From: Algibacter_G agarivorans
GTDB lineage: Bacteria; Bacteroidota; Bacteroidia; Flavobacteriales; Flavobacteriaceae
DNA length: 64,000 nt
Assembly (NCBI RefSeq): GCF_039543245.1
Contig: NZ_BAABJJ010000037.1
Location: forward strand, 62,001 to 126,000
Reading direction: 5' to 3'
In this document: one piece after another, positions 28,302 through 36,749 of the stretch
How the letters are laid out: every line of letters starts with the position of its first letter
Numbering within the stretch: the first letter of the stretch is position 1
Notes under the pieces: generated by a model
What the model saw: only the letters and a program-made list of their open reading frames with translations
Database searches by the model: none
What the model was told of the DNA's origin: nothing
Made by a program: the position numbers and the translations under genes

Positions 28302-29042
28302 TTATCTGATTTTAATACCTTTATTTTTTAAACGACTGACTAAATTAGTGATTACATTCACAGCATCGGGATGATCGCCATGAACGCAAAACGTTTCCGC
28401 TTTAAGCGTTATTAATTCACCTGAAATAGTCTTGACTTTTTTATCTATAATCATACTATAAACATGATTAAACACGGCTTCTGCATCATGAATTATGGCG
28501 TTGTCTTCATTTCTTGAAACCAAAGTTAAATCGTCATTATAGTTTCTATCCGCAAAGGCTTCATACATAATTTGTATATTATTCTGAACAGCAACATCTG
28601 CAATAACAGAATTAAAAGGCACATACAATTTTAAAGGCAGTGCTAAAGCTTTTACGACCTCAACAATAACGTTAGCCGCTTTTTCATCAACTGCGGCCAA
28701 ATTATACAAAGCACCATGAGGTTTTATATGGTGAAGGGCAACATGCTCTTCATCTAGAATCGTTATTAAATCTTTAATTTGATTTTTTATTGACGTATAG
28801 AGTACAACACAAGGCATATCCATAACCTGTCGCCCAAAATTTGCTTTATCTGGAAACGACGGATGGGCACCTATCTTAACACTATGCTGTTTTGCGAGTT
28901 TAACCACATGTTGCATGGTTTCAGAATCTCCTGCATGGCCACCACAAGCTATATTGCACGACGAAATATAAGGCATGAGTTGAGATTCATTACCTACCCC
29001 CTCGCCTGTATCAACGTTAATATCTATAATTCGATTTTCCAC
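28302..29042 (-). CDS. pxpA: 5-oxoprolinase subunit PxpA (LamB/YcsF family)
   Basis: 246 residues with GTG start at 29042. No closer Met exists, and the product begins IIDINVDTGEG exactly where the family begins. SCNIACGGHAGDSETM, GAHPSFPDKANFGR, HHIKPHGALYN and VHGDHPDAV are characteristic of the YcsF/LamB deacetylase-like fold. It lies 14 bp downstream of the DUF2891 gene, so DUF2891-pxpA-pxpB-pxpC looks like one operon. Confidence 0.94.
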   Translation of the reverse strand: MENRIIDINVDTGEGVGNESQLMPYISSCNIACGGHAGDSETMQHVVKLAKQHSVKIGAHPSFPDKANFGRQVMDMPCVVLYTSIKNQIKDLITILDEEHVALHHIKPHGALYNLAAVDEKAANVIVEVVKALALPLKLYVPFNSVIADVAVQNNIQIMYEAFADRNYNDDLTLVSRNEDNAIIHDAEAVFNHVYSMIIDKKVKTISGELITLKAETFCVHGDHPDAVNVITNLVSRLKNKGIKIR

Positions 29043-29055
29043 CTAACTAATTTAG

Positions 29056-30165
29056 CTATTCTACGGTAGAATTTAAAGCATAAATAGCAAAACTTCCTAA
29101 CCAATGTCCACCTTCATAACTATCGCCAACAATACTCGGTAAAGAGTAGTTTATATGTTGATTTGCAATGTTTTTTAAGTGAGCATATTCTGGCAATCCA
29201 TCAACAATTTTATTTAAACTCCATGCTCTTGAAAAATTGACACCATCTAAATGCACTAAATGCCCATCGGTTCTATCGGATACCACACCAACTTCTAATT
29301 TGAAGTTTTTATCTTTTAACTGCGGTAAGAAAGCTTCTAACCAAGGTTTGAATTCCCCAATTGGCAATAAACGTTTCATTAGTGCAGCCTCCTCTAAACA
29401 GGGCGATAAAAAATCACTTCCGCTCGGTTCCCAAGACATCGGGCAATTTTCGTCTTTTAGATAGAAAAACATAGCACGGTCTTTAATTGCAGATTTTAAT
29501 GGGTCATGGTTTATAGTTTCTGCATAATCATAGGCAAACGATAATCCGAAAGCCGTATTAGCGTGCGTTCCCACACGAAGCGGATAATTTAATTTGGGCA
29601 GAAACTCCATGTATTTTTCAATAATCAAATCGGTTAACGGTTGCAGATTTGTTTCTAATTGTCGTGCGGTTTCATCATCCCAAGTATGTATTGTCTCAGC
29701 TAGTTTTAATAGCCACGCCCAACCATAGGTGCGTTCGTAAGATTTGTTGTGTTTTCCATAGAAGTATTGAACCTCAGCATCTATATTTTCCTTTGAAATA
29801 TTATTAAGCAATTTTTGTTTAATAGCTTCTGCATTATGAATATCTGGAAATGATTTTAGTAAACTCACCAAACTCCAATGCCCGTGTACTGCCGAATGCC
29901 AATCGAAACAACCATAAAATGCGGGGTGCAATTGGGTTGGGGGTTTTAAATCTTCATCGCCTCCCAAAGTCTGCGATAAACGGTTTGGGTATTCCGTGTT
30001 TATGCAGTGCAGTGGTAAATCAGCCAAGGTGTTTGCTTGTTTTAAGTTTAAAACTGGAGTTACCTCTTGTTTGACTTCTGGTATGGGCTCTGTTTCTTTT
30101 TTATTTTCGGAATGGTTGCAGTTAAAAATGAGAAGTGAAAGCAGTAGAATGCGTGTGTTTTTCAT
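29056..30165 (-). CDS. DUF2891 lipoprotein, first gene of the 5-oxoprolinase operon
   Basis: 369 residues. A short signal with lipobox LLIFNC (Cys16) precedes an acidic linker. The rest is an all-alpha barrel-like domain with FYGCFDWHSAVHGHWSL, RTYGWAWLLKLAETIHTW, PLRVGTHANTAFGLSFAYDY, CPMSWEPSGSDFLSPCLEEA and YEGGHWLGSFAIYAL. The His/Trp/Glu-rich motifs resemble a glycoside-hydrolase-like or peptidoglycan-related alpha/alpha toroid. DUF2891 has no proven function, but from memory it often accompanies 5-oxoproline transport genes (DUF969/DUF979). Here it directly heads pxpABC, supporting a role in pyroglutamate use. A transporter is missing. Confidence 0.82.
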   Translation of the reverse strand: MKNTRILLLSLLIFNCNHSENKKETEPIPEVKQEVTPVLNLKQANTLADLPLHCINTEYPNRLSQTLGGDEDLKPPTQLHPAFYGCFDWHSAVHGHWSLVSLLKSFPDIHNAEAIKQKLLNNISKENIDAEVQYFYGKHNKSYERTYGWAWLLKLAETIHTWDDETARQLETNLQPLTDLIIEKYMEFLPKLNYPLRVGTHANTAFGLSFAYDYAETINHDPLKSAIKDRAMFFYLKDENCPMSWEPSGSDFLSPCLEEAALMKRLLPIGEFKPWLEAFLPQLKDKNFKLEVGVVSDRTDGHLVHLDGVNFSRAWSLNKIVDGLPEYAHLKNIANQHINYSLPSIVGDSYEGGHWLGSFAIYALNSTVE

Positions 30166-30455
30166 GTTATAAATTTAGTATTAAATCTATAAAAGAAAAA
30201 GTGTTTTATGGAAATGGTTAAAGGTAGTATGTTTATACGTTTATGGTTTCTTGCTTATACTCAAAGTCGGGAGACTTTGCGGAGCGGGATTATGAAATTT
30301 ATAGTTCCTACTCATACATGTTTTTTTATAGTTTACATTATAGATTTGATGAATAGATACCACACGAAAGGATTCGTGCGGTAGCGGCGATTCGTGCGGT
30401 AGCGGCGTCAAAGATGGTTTCTTAATTATTATACAGATTCCTGCCTCCGCAGGAA
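30166..30455. repeat. Intergenic region with short repeats
   Basis: Contains the hairpin CAAAGTCGGGAGACTTTG (30262-30279, second copy of 25872-25889). It also has a perfect tandem of the 18-mer GATTCGTGCGGTAGCGGC (30371-30388 and 30389-30406), and a hairpin ATTCCTGC / GCAGGAAT (30437-30456) that ends on the first base of the comM stop codon. Confidence 0.7.
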
Positions 30456-31991
30456 TTAGCCCAACCAGCCCTCTCTATCCAAACTTCTATATTGAATAGC
30501 TTCACTGATATGCGAACCATTTACATCCTCAACACCTTCCAAATCAGCAATCGTTCTTGATACTTTCAAAATCCTGTCGTAAGCACGAGCCGATAAATTC
30601 AAACGTTCCATGGCGGTCTTCAAAAGTTGCATGGATTCTTCATCTAAAACACAATGTTTTCTAATTTGCTTAACATTCATTTGGGCATTATAATGCACTT
30701 TATCAGAATCATCAAAACGTTGCGTTTGAATTTGCCTGGCTTTAGTAACACGTTTTCTAATTTCTACAGAGGTCTCCCCTTTTCTATTATCCGATAATTT
30801 TTCAAAAGGTACGGGTGTTACTTCAATATGAATATCAATTCTATCCAACAATGGGCCAGAAACTTTACTTAAATACCGTTGCATTTCAGCAGGACTTGAT
30901 GTTACAGGGGAATCTGGATCATTAAAATAACCACTCGGGCTCGGGTTCATACTCGCCACCAACATAAACGATGATGGATACGTTACCGTAAACTTGGCTC
31001 TGGAAATTGTAACCTCTCTATCTTCTAACGGCTGACGCATAACCTCCAATACTTCACGCTTAAATTCGGGTAATTCATCCAAAAACAAAACACCATTGTG
31101 GGACATGGAAATTTCTCCGGGTTGCGGGTAACTACCACCGCCGACTAATGCCACGTTTGAAATGGTATGGTGTGGACTTCTAAACGGACGTTGCGCCATC
31201 AACCCGGTATCTTTTACACGCCCAACTACAGAATGTATTTTAGTTGTTTCTAAAGCTTCATGAAGCGTCATGGGCGGTAAAATACTGGGCAATCGTTTTG
31301 CAAGCATTGTTTTTCCAGCTCCTGGAGGTCCTATTAAAATAATATTGTGCCCACCAGCTGCTGCTATTTCCATACAACGTTTAATACCTTCCTGTCCTTT
31401 AACATCTGAAAAATCAAACTCAGGGAAGTTTAGATTCTTTTCAAACTCTTCCCGTGTATTAATTATGGTTTGCTCTAAAGGTTCTCCTTTATCAAAATAG
31501 TTAATGACTTGCTCAATATTATCTACACCATAAACTTCAAGATTATCAACTATGGCGGCTTCTTTTGCATTTTGCGAAGGAAGAATAAACCCTTTAAAAC
31601 CTTCCTCCCTAGCTTTAACGGCAATTGGTAAAGCGCCTTTTATGGGTTGCAAACTGCCATCTAAAGAAAGCTCGCCCATTATTACATATTTATCTAAATC
31701 TTCGGCTTTAATTTGGTCTGTTGATGCTAAAATACCAACAGCTAATGTCAGATCATATGCAGAACCCTCTTTTCGTAAGTCAGCAGGCGACATATTAATA
31801 ATAATCTTTTTTCCTGGAATTCTGTATCCATTATTTTGAAGTGCGGCCGCAATTCTAAAATTACTCTCTTTAATGGCATTATCAGGCAAACCAACCAAGT
31901 GATAACCCACCCCCTTATCTACATTTACCTCAACTACTACTGTTGAAGCTTCTACACCAAATACGGCACTTGCAAAAACTTTTTTAAGCAT
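30456..31991 (-). CDS. comM: YifB/ComM family Mg-chelatase-like AAA+ ATPase
   Basis: 511 residues. The N-terminal Lon-protease-like fold (ChlI domain: VGLPDNAIKES, NMSPADLRKEGSAYDL) is followed by an AAA+ core with Walker A GPPGAGKTM, HGVLFLDELPEF and sensor motifs RPFRSPHHT and SMNPSP, ending in a Mg_chelatase C-terminal domain (LSARAYDRILKVSRTIADLEG). ComM promotes branch migration during natural transformation where studied (established for Vibrio/Haemophilus). It is strongly conserved, so housekeeping recombination is likely. Monocistronic. Confidence 0.94.
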   Translation of the reverse strand: MLKKVFASAVFGVEASTVVVEVNVDKGVGYHLVGLPDNAIKESNFRIAAALQNNGYRIPGKKIIINMSPADLRKEGSAYDLTLAVGILASTDQIKAEDLDKYVIMGELSLDGSLQPIKGALPIAVKAREEGFKGFILPSQNAKEAAIVDNLEVYGVDNIEQVINYFDKGEPLEQTIINTREEFEKNLNFPEFDFSDVKGQEGIKRCMEIAAAGGHNIILIGPPGAGKTMLAKRLPSILPPMTLHEALETTKIHSVVGRVKDTGLMAQRPFRSPHHTISNVALVGGGSYPQPGEISMSHNGVLFLDELPEFKREVLEVMRQPLEDREVTISRAKFTVTYPSSFMLVASMNPSPSGYFNDPDSPVTSSPAEMQRYLSKVSGPLLDRIDIHIEVTPVPFEKLSDNRKGETSVEIRKRVTKARQIQTQRFDDSDKVHYNAQMNVKQIRKHCVLDEESMQLLKTAMERLNLSARAYDRILKVSRTIADLEGVEDVNGSHISEAIQYRSLDREGWLG

Positions 31992-32101
31992 ATTTTTTAT
32001 TTATCGCTTAAATGTAAGAAATGTAATTTAATTTTGATGAAAGCAGTAAAAACATTTAACAAATTACTAATTCTATAATTCTCAAAATATTCTATAAAAA
32101 A

Positions 32102-32121
32102 AATCCCGCCGAAGCGGGATT
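32102..32121 (-). terminator. Terminator downstream of the nrt-linked porin
   Basis: AATCCCGC-CGAA-GCGGGATT, a tight GC hairpin with a run of A on its left (U run on the minus strand). Confidence 0.8.
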
Positions 32122-32201
32122 CATAAATTGGACTATCAAACTAATTAACACTTTAAATTATGAAAATTATATCCAATTCACTGATGAAAAATTTTTATAT
32201 T

Positions 32202-33437
32202 TTAATTGATAAACTTAGGCTGGATAATTATCATAGCCCATGCCCAGTTTTGAGTAGCTTTTACCCCCGGTATATCTGATATATCTCCAGGCTCGAAGAA
32301 GTGAGAATAACCTCCTACTAACTTAAATTCTTTGAATTTTTTAGCCAAAATCAAGTCTATTTCTGTGCCTAAATCTTTACTATCAAAGGCATTGAAATCA
32401 GAATGCTCAGTAAAGTAGTGTCCTGCTACTGTTACGGCAACTCCAGAAATTTTAGTTTTGTATGTTAACTGTAAGTCTTTTAAACCGCCAGCATTTGCGT
32501 GATTACCAACATAGAATCTATCGATTAAACCATTAAACGCATGGTTTGTCCCGTATAGTGGAAAGAATGCTGCCGATTCACTGTTTCTTCCTGAAATCAC
32601 TTCATATGTTAAACCAAGAGAGTTTTTATCATCCACCTTATAAGTACCACCTAAACTCGCTAAAAAAGCACCTTTAACATCTGCTCCTCCAATTCTTTCT
32701 CCATCTTGGATGAATAAGTTTGAGGTTAATGATAAATCACCTAATTTATAATCGGCATGTAAACCAGCTGTAATTAAACTAGACTTGTTTGCGCCATCTA
32801 CAGTAGAATTTTGAAACGTATTTACTAACCCTAAGAAAGATATATTAAAATCGCCAGATTTTTTATTCGCTCTTACGAATGCCATATCTCTATAAGAAAA
32901 TAGTGTTGAGTTATTATAAATTTCATCCATTGTTGTATTCAAAGCACCACCAATGTCTAAATTATATCCGTTTTTACTGAATTTGTAAACTGCAGCATCA
33001 TGCGTTCTTGCTTGTTGCGCCCATCCTAGTCCACCAAGAATTCTTTGGTCATCATAAGATAATGGCTGGCGACCAAGTTTCAAACTTGAATTAGCACCTA
33101 ATTTTAAATCAGCCCAAGCTTCTTGAACTCTAAAATTACCATTGCCATTAGTAGCAATTTGTGTTCTATCTCCAAATGCAAATACTTCTTGAAAGCTAGT
33201 AAATACCGTGTAAGTTTCGGCTTTATATTTCGCTTTAATTGCTGCTCTTACTGTTGTTCTGATAAAACCTTCATCAGCATCCGTAGCGGTTTGTGCAGGA
33301 AAACTTCCTCCTGTGAAATTACCACCGTTACCGAAGTATTCTGAACGCGGTCTAAATTCTCCTTCTAATGTAAATTGCGCTTGTGCAAATTGCATGCACG
33401 CTAGCAATAATCCTAAAATTACGTATTGTTTTTTCAT
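32202..33437 (-). CDS. Outer-membrane beta-barrel porin (alginate-export-like family), linked to the anion ABC importer
   Basis: 411 residues with a Sec signal peptide (cleavage after AQAQ, about residue 20). Alternating amphipathic strands with RPRSEYFG, LKLGRQPLSYDDQRILGG and LTYEVISGRN, and a C-terminal aromatic strand ending IIQPKFIN, support a porin of the alginate_exp type. It lies last in the nrt-like gene set, so it probably lets the same small anion through the outer membrane (inference). A 151-bp gap upstream could hold its own promoter. Confidence 0.75.
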   Translation of the reverse strand: MKKQYVILGLLLACMQFAQAQFTLEGEFRPRSEYFGNGGNFTGGSFPAQTATDADEGFIRTTVRAAIKAKYKAETYTVFTSFQEVFAFGDRTQIATNGNGNFRVQEAWADLKLGANSSLKLGRQPLSYDDQRILGGLGWAQQARTHDAAVYKFSKNGYNLDIGGALNTTMDEIYNNSTLFSYRDMAFVRANKKSGDFNISFLGLVNTFQNSTVDGANKSSLITAGLHADYKLGDLSLTSNLFIQDGERIGGADVKGAFLASLGGTYKVDDKNSLGLTYEVISGRNSESAAFFPLYGTNHAFNGLIDRFYVGNHANAGGLKDLQLTYKTKISGVAVTVAGHYFTEHSDFNAFDSKDLGTEIDLILAKKFKEFKLVGGYSHFFEPGDISDIPGVKATQNWAWAMIIIQPKFIN

Positions 33438-33588
33438 TGTTACTTGTTTTTAATTTCTGATTGTTTTGAGTTATTGTTTTTTTTTATTTAAATCGTCGCA
33501 AATATAAAAAGATATAAAAGTCTTAATTATGACATATCTCATGTTTACCAATGTCTAAATTACTTTTGCAACTTATTATTTTCTTCAA

Positions 33589-34419
33589 TTAATGTTCTAG
33601 AAAGTCTATTAAATGCTTTCGGTATTTGTAATAATCATCGTGTTCTAATACTGATTTACGAGTTCTTGGTCTTTCAAAATCAATATCTAAAATATCACCT
33701 ATTTTAGCTTTAGGCCCGCTAGTCATCATCACTACTCTGTCTGCTAAAAAGATAGCCTCATCGACATCGTGGGTAATCATCACCGCTGTAATTTTTTCTT
33801 TATTCCAGATTTCTATAAGTATATCTTGAAGTTCGCCTCTTGTTAAAGAATCTAACATACCGAAAGGTTCATCCAACAATAATACCTTAGGTTTTATAGC
33901 GAATGCTCTAGCAATCCCAACACGTTGTTGCATCCCTTGAGATAAATCACTTGCTTTTTTATTAAAAGCATCTTCCAAACCTACTTTTTGCAAGTAATAT
34001 TTCGCAATATCATTGCGTTGTGCTTTTGTTGCATGAGGAAAAACCTGATTGACACCTAATAATACATTCTGTAACGAAGTCATCCAAGGCATTAAACTTG
34101 GTGATTGAAAAATAACGCCCCTATCTGGGCCTGGGCCTTTAATATGTTTTCCTAAAACCGCAATATTTCCTCCTGAAATAGGATTTAATCCTGCAATCAT
34201 TGAAAGCATGGTCGTTTTACCACAACCGGAATGCCCAATAATGGTCACAAATTCCTCTTTTCGTATTTGAAGATTTAAATCTTCCAGAACTATGTAATCT
34301 CCTTTTGGTGTTGGATATACTTTCTTAAGGTTTTTCAAATCCAACATCACTTCATTCGAAGGAAAAAGACCATTATCAGTAAAACTACTTGTTGTTTTAT
34401 TTTCTATTATAGTACTCAT
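33589..34419 (-). CDS. nrtD: ABC importer ATPase, NrtD-like
   Basis: 276 residues. Visible are Walker A GHSGCGKTT, Q-loop FQSPSLMPW, signature DLSQGMQQRVGIARAF, Walker B LLLDEPFGMLD and H-loop THD. It has the SsuB/TauB/NrtC-D type, in which the Q-loop is followed by LMPW. Eight bases downstream of the nrtC-like gene; together they would form the heterodimeric motor for nitrate, nitrite, cyanate or bicarbonate-type uptake. Confidence 0.85.
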   Translation of the reverse strand: MSTIIENKTTSSFTDNGLFPSNEVMLDLKNLKKVYPTPKGDYIVLEDLNLQIRKEEFVTIIGHSGCGKTTMLSMIAGLNPISGGNIAVLGKHIKGPGPDRGVIFQSPSLMPWMTSLQNVLLGVNQVFPHATKAQRNDIAKYYLQKVGLEDAFNKKASDLSQGMQQRVGIARAFAIKPKVLLLDEPFGMLDSLTRGELQDILIEIWNKEKITAVMITHDVDEAIFLADRVVMMTSGPKAKIGDILDIDFERPRTRKSVLEHDDYYKYRKHLIDFLEH

Positions 34420-34427
34420 ATTATTCC

Positions 34428-35276
34428 TTATTTAAACTGATTCACAAAATCTTTCGGACTCAATTCCGGCAGCACAAATTCTTCATTTGCTTCCGATTTT
34501 CTCTCATCCCCTATATCCATCAAGTATTCAATAATCGCATTTCTTGTTTCCTTGAAATTAGCATTATCATTCATCTCAGTCTTATCACGAGGGCGGTCAA
34601 TATCAATTTTAAACTCAGGTCCCAAAGTTGCATTTGGTCCTGGACGTAACGGAATAATACGATCTGCCATATAAATCCCTTCGTCTACATCGTTGGTAAT
34701 TAATAAAGCTGTACGCTTATCTTTCCCCCAGATGTTCAAAATTTCATCTTGAAGATTTCCGCGAGTTAGCGCATCCAACGCACCAAGAGGTTCATCCATA
34801 ATGATCATCTCTGGTTTCATGGCTAAAGCTCTGGCAACCGCAACACGCTGTCTCATCCCACCAGATAATTCATTCGGACGTTTACTAATCGCTGGTGTTA
34901 AACTCACCATATCCACGTAATCCGCAACAATATCGTTTAACTCCTTTTTACTTTTCTTAGGAAACGCTTCTTTAACGGCCATATATACATTTTGTCCTAC
35001 CGTTAACCATGGTAACAAGGAGTAATTCTGAAAAATCACACCACGCTCATGACTTGTCCCTTGTATAGGTTCTCCTTTAAACAAAACCTCCCCTTTGGTT
35101 GGCTCGATCAAACCATTAATCAAATTAACCAAAGTCGTTTTTCCACTCCCAGTAAAACCAACAATCGCAACAAACTCACCTTCCTCAATCGACAAATTAA
35201 TGTTCGAAAGCACTTCCGTTTCGTTCTCGCCTTGTCCGTAAGACTTATAAATATTATTTAATTCTAAGTATGCCAT
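34428..35276 (-). CDS. nrtC: ABC importer ATPase, NrtC-like (no fused sensor domain)
   Basis: 282 residues with Walker A GFTGSGKTT, Q-loop FQNYSLLPWL, signature ELSGGMRQRVAVARAL and Walker B MIIMDEPLGALDALT. Cyanobacterial NrtC carries an extra NrtA-like domain, which is absent here. The C-terminal 30 residues form a charged extension ending in FVNQFK. It is separated from nrtB by a 282-bp gap full of repeats, which breaks an otherwise compact operon. Confidence 0.85.
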   Translation of the reverse strand: MAYLELNNIYKSYGQGENETEVLSNINLSIEEGEFVAIVGFTGSGKTTLVNLINGLIEPTKGEVLFKGEPIQGTSHERGVIFQNYSLLPWLTVGQNVYMAVKEAFPKKSKKELNDIVADYVDMVSLTPAISKRPNELSGGMRQRVAVARALAMKPEMIIMDEPLGALDALTRGNLQDEILNIWGKDKRTALLITNDVDEGIYMADRIIPLRPGPNATLGPEFKIDIDRPRDKTEMNDNANFKETRNAIIEYLMDIGDERKSEANEEFVLPELSPKDFVNQFK

Positions 35277-35558
35277 TTTTTCTGTTTTTTATTTGGGCGT
35301 TACCACAAGGGTCGGGCTTTCCGTTCCAAGTCCTCGCACCTCCTACGTCGGGCTGTGGGCTTTCCTCTGCAATCCCTAACGCGGGTTAGTCCGCAGGTGT
35401 CAGTTTTCAGTAAGCAGTCAGAAAACTATCTTCTAACTTCTTTAATTTAAACCCACCCCTAGCCCCTCCAAAGGAGGGGAACTCTCACTCATATGGTTTA
35501 TTCTTTTATCAGAGAACAAGCCAAACTTCCGTCTTCCGTCAACCGTCTTCCGTCTTTT
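35277..35558. repeat. Repeat cluster inside the nrt operon (copy F and others)
   Basis: Copy F of the GCGTTA element spans 35295-35383 (GGGCGTTACCACAAGGGTCG ... AATCCCTAACGCG). Next is the third repeat type, ACCCACCCCTAGCCCC..., with a following AAGGAGGGGAA (35450-35485). A pyrimidine block of repeated TTCCGTC (about 35527-35553) runs up to the nrtB stop. None is coding. Confidence 0.75.
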
Positions 35559-36665
35559 TTAAATCGCGTCTGTTTTATCAAAAGACACCCAGTTTTGTAT
35601 CGTTAACATTAATCGGTCTAATAAAAACCCTATAATACCAATAACAAACATGGCAACAATTATTTTTGCATTCGAGTCGTTTGCACCATTTTGGAATTCC
35701 TCCCAAACAAACAATCCTAAACCAGGACTCTGTGCTAATAATTCAATGGCAATTAAAACCATCCACGCAACAGATAAAGTAATTTTCAAACCTGTAAATA
35801 TTAATGGTAAAGATGATGGCAACACCACTTTAAATATTTTTTGAAAAGGCCCTAATTTTAATACTTTTGCAACGTTGATATAGTCTTTATCCACACTAGA
35901 AACACCCATTGCCGTATTTACCAAGGTTGCCCACATAGAACATAAACCAACACTAATAAATGAAATAGTAAACGAGCTATCTTCATTAGAATCTATAAGC
36001 AATGTTTTAACAATCATAAAAACCAGTAAATACCAAACTACGGGAGATACAGGTTTAAAAATTTGAATAAACCAGTTAAACGAACTTTTTATAGTTGGGC
36101 TTAACCCTATAAATATTCCAAGTGGTACAGCAATAAATAAGGCCAATAAAAATCCAGCAAAAACTGTTTTTAAACTTCTAAATATTTGATCAACAAATGA
36201 TGGTCGTCCTGTATAGGTAATTGCGTCCAAACCATCTGCAACCCGCTTTTCATTTAAAGCAGCTGTTTTTTCTATAAATGCCGCTTTATCAGCGCTAATA
36301 ATGTTATGGTCTCTTAGTAAGGATTTATAAGATCCCCAAACCTGAATAGGTGATGGCAATGTATTTGGTTGACAACTAGACTCTCCCGAAGCCATACATG
36401 CACGTAATGCATCGGCAGCTTCTAGCCCTTGATCGTTAAGTGCTTTTTCTATTTTAAATTCTGCTTCTATGTTATATAAAGACTTTGCGCCCGAGTGCCA
36501 CAGTCCAATAAATAGTAATATGGAAGCAAGCGGTACGACAACTTTACGTAGGAAATTTTTAAAATCTTCCTTTTCTAGCTTCCCAGTAAATAGGTCTTTT
36601 AATGTGCTAAAAAAACCTAAGCCCATAAATTTGGTTACTTTTCCTAATGTTAAACTTTGCTTCAT
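35559..36665 (-). CDS. nrtB: ABC importer permease, NrtB-like
   Basis: 368 residues, BPD_transp_1 domain with about six helices in the C-terminal 220 residues. The EAA-type loop lies around INVAKVLKLGPFQKIFKVVLPSSLP. A hydrophilic insert of about 100 residues between helix 1 and the core (about 65-165, with a Cys pair ACMASGESSC) is a feature of NrtB proteins in Bacteroidota and some other groups. Nitrate is the probable substrate given NrtA and the nearby nap operon. Confidence 0.85.
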   Translation of the reverse strand: MKQSLTLGKVTKFMGLGFFSTLKDLFTGKLEKEDFKNFLRKVVVPLASILLFIGLWHSGAKSLYNIEAEFKIEKALNDQGLEAADALRACMASGESSCQPNTLPSPIQVWGSYKSLLRDHNIISADKAAFIEKTAALNEKRVADGLDAITYTGRPSFVDQIFRSLKTVFAGFLLALFIAVPLGIFIGLSPTIKSSFNWFIQIFKPVSPVVWYLLVFMIVKTLLIDSNEDSSFTISFISVGLCSMWATLVNTAMGVSSVDKDYINVAKVLKLGPFQKIFKVVLPSSLPLIFTGLKITLSVAWMVLIAIELLAQSPGLGLFVWEEFQNGANDSNAKIIVAMFVIGIIGFLLDRLMLTIQNWVSFDKTDAI

Positions 36666-36706
36666 CAGTGCTTTGTTTTAGTGTTACTCTTACTTAATAT
36701 TGATGT

Positions 36707-36737
36707 TCGTCATGCTGAAACAAGTTCAGCATGACGA
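36707..36737. repeat. REP-like hairpin between nrtA and nrtB
   Basis: TCGTCATGCTGAA (36707-36719), loop ACAAG, TTCAGCATGACGA (36725-36737): a perfect 13-bp stem inside the operon mRNA. Such units recur in flavobacterial gaps (memory) and could uncouple nrtA and nrtBCD expression levels. Confidence 0.75.
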
Positions 36738-36749
36738 AAACCTTGTTTT

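Noticed and set aside
30371..30406. Tandem 18-bp duplication as an iteron or attachment site
   Set aside because: Only two units and no replication or integrase gene nearby.
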